Source of the DNA: Rhizobacter sp.
GTDB taxonomy: Bacteria; Pseudomonadota; Gammaproteobacteria; Burkholderiales; Burkholderiaceae
Direction: 5' to 3'
DNA: 6,360 nucleotides
NCBI GenBank assembly: GCA_014379885.1
Contig: JACMKW010000078.1
Span: 1 to 6,360 of the forward strand
Shown: positions 5,730 through 6,360 of the stretch, piece by piece
Position numbering within the stretch: the stretch's first letter is position 1
How the letters are laid out: the number at the start of each line of letters is the position of its first letter
Made by a program: the position numbers and the translations under genes
Notes under the pieces: generated by a model
The model's database searches: none
What the model saw: the letters and a program-made list of their open reading frames with translations, nothing else
Told to the model about the DNA's origin: nothing

Positions 5730-6173
5730 ATGAGCCGTCTCGACGTCACCGAAAAAATCATCACCACCAAGGTCACCAACGGCATCAAGTGGTCGGACGT
5801 GGCCAGCAAGGTCGGCCTCAGCAAGGAGTGGGTCACCGCGGCCTGCCTGGGGCAAATGACGCTCGACGCCAAACAGGCCGGCATCGTGGGCGAGATCTTT
5901 GGCTTGAGTGAAGCCGAGCAGAAGTGGCTGCAGGTGGTGCCGTACAAGGGCTCGCTGCCGACCTCGGTGCCGACCGATCCGCTGATCTACCGCTTCTATG
6001 AATTGGTGAGCGTGTATGGCACGACCTTCAAGGAGCTGATCCATGAAGAGTTTGGCGACGGGATCATGAGTGCGATCGATTTCAAGATGGATTTGAAGCG
6101 CGAGGCTGATCCAAAAGGGGATCGGGTGAGCATCGTGATGTCGGGCAAGTTCCTTCCCTATAAAACGTACTGA
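5730..6173 (+). CDS. cynS: Cyanate hydratase (cyanase)
   Basis: A 147-aa cytoplasmic enzyme that converts cyanate and bicarbonate into carbon dioxide and carbamate; the carbamate decays to ammonia and more carbon dioxide. It detoxifies cyanate and can supply nitrogen. Against my memory of the 156-aa E. coli enzyme it is collinear with an 8-residue offset, and the catalytic triad is intact: Arg88 and Glu91 in YRFYELVSVYGTT and Ser114 in FGDGIMSAIDFK (E. coli Arg96, Glu99, Ser122). Residues about 1-75 form the helix-turn-helix-like N-terminal domain (WSDVASKVGLSKEWVTAACLGQ); residues 76-147 form the catalytic domain, ending GKFLPYKTY. The family is typically decameric. AGGAG at 5719-5723, 6 nt from the ATG, fixes the start; an in-frame ATG at 5697 has no such site. 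No cynT carbonic anhydrase, cynX transporter or cynR regulator is in the window, and the gap to the preceding gene is 200 bp, so it is probably transcribed on its own. Confidence 0.97.
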   Translation: MSRLDVTEKIITTKVTNGIKWSDVASKVGLSKEWVTAACLGQMTLDAKQAGIVGEIFGLSEAEQKWLQVVPYKGSLPTSVPTDPLIYRFYELVSVYGTTFKELIHEEFGDGIMSAIDFKMDLKREADPKGDRVSIVMSGKFLPYKTY

Positions 6174-6192
6174 GCGCCCGACTGCCTGCTAA

Positions 6193-6258
6193 CCGTTCGG
6201 GCTGAGGTATCGAAGCCTTGCACGGCCGAGTGGGCCTTCGATACCTCAGGCTGAGCGG
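6193..6258. repeat. REP-like extragenic palindrome after cynS, possible terminator
   Basis: A perfect 14-bp inverted repeat, CTGAGGTATCGAAG (6202-6215) and CTTCGATACCTCAG (6236-6249), encloses a 20-nt loop. Past one G-G mismatch the pairing continues outward for eight more positions (6193-6200 with 6251-6258, two of them G-T). The arms (GTTCGGGCTGAGG..TCGAAG and its inverse) resemble palindromic extragenic repeats that I recall as abundant in Burkholderiales genomes (TTCGGGCTGAG..TCGAAG type). It lies 20 bp after the cynS stop and could fold as a strong hairpin that stops transcription or protects the mRNA end, but it has no T-tract. The palindrome is certain; the repeat family is from memory. 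Confidence 0.6.
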
Positions 6259-6360
6259 GTGGTGGTGATGCCGCGCAGCACTCTAAGCCAGCATCAACGA
6301 CTTGCCGATCAAGGAAAGCGAGCGCCCGTTTCATTGGCCGCCGGCCCGACGCGCATGCGG
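6259..6360. other. Right edge, no supported gene
   Basis: Short open stretches exist in several frames, but none has a start, Shine-Dalgarno and recognisable protein. A minus-strand reading ending LSLIGKSLMLA before a TAG near 6283 looks protein-like, but an in-frame TGA lies only about 16 codons upstream of it. Another minus-strand frame, ending NETGARFP before a TGA at 6309-6311, could be the tail of a gene entering from the right. Neither can be settled from this window. Confidence 0.2.

Noticed and set aside
5553..6044. Minus-strand frame opposite cynS ending in KPPYPWGAEGGHLTVVL
   Set aside because: The tail looks somewhat protein-like, but the rest lies antisense to cynS, which is certain. 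It could at most be a remnant of about 25 codons; nothing supports an intact gene.
6180..6358. Minus-strand open frame running through the palindrome to near the cynS end
   Set aside because: It passes through both arms of an extragenic palindrome, has no recognisable protein features or good Shine-Dalgarno, and is under 60 codons.

Overview
The window is GC-rich and densely coding. Its Shine-Dalgarno/start contexts (GGAGACAAGC-ATG, GGAGCAAAC-ATG) and its lipoprotein signals ending in LSAC-GGGG suggest a betaproteobacterium of the order Burkholderiales. This is inferred from style; no marker gene is present to prove it.

Layout, left to right: (1) the 5' part of a minus-strand gene for a small exported protein (copy A, start at 167, running off the left edge); (2) a plus-strand exported alpha/beta-hydrolase of about 569 aa (341-2050); (3) a second, frameshifted copy of the small exported-protein gene on the minus strand (copy B, 2117-2295); (4) a plus-strand pair of lipoprotein genes 16 nt apart, probably one operon (2424-4214 and 4231-5529), preceded by a TATAAT box and a leader that can fold into nested stems; (5) about 200 bp without a gene; (6) cynS, cyanase (5730-6173); (7) a long imperfect palindrome resembling a dispersed extragenic repeat (6193-6258), then about 100 bp with no gene I can support.

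Copies A and B share their coding start, Shine-Dalgarno region and some upstream sequence. Each lies divergently in front of a plus-strand gene for an exported protein (the hydrolase, then the first lipoprotein). Copy B has lost one base relative to A near 2176-2180, which shifts its frame. This duplicated module is the most unusual structural feature here.

Functionally, the window is a run of envelope or secreted proteins followed by an unrelated cytoplasmic detoxification/nitrogen gene, cynS. The first lipoprotein combines an N-terminal beta-rich region with a YVTN-like beta-propeller. The second is built from about four tandem putative-Ig (He_PIG-like) repeats. They look like a co-expressed surface or periplasmic pair of unknown role. 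I see no defence system, CRISPR array, complete mobile element, tRNA or rRNA.
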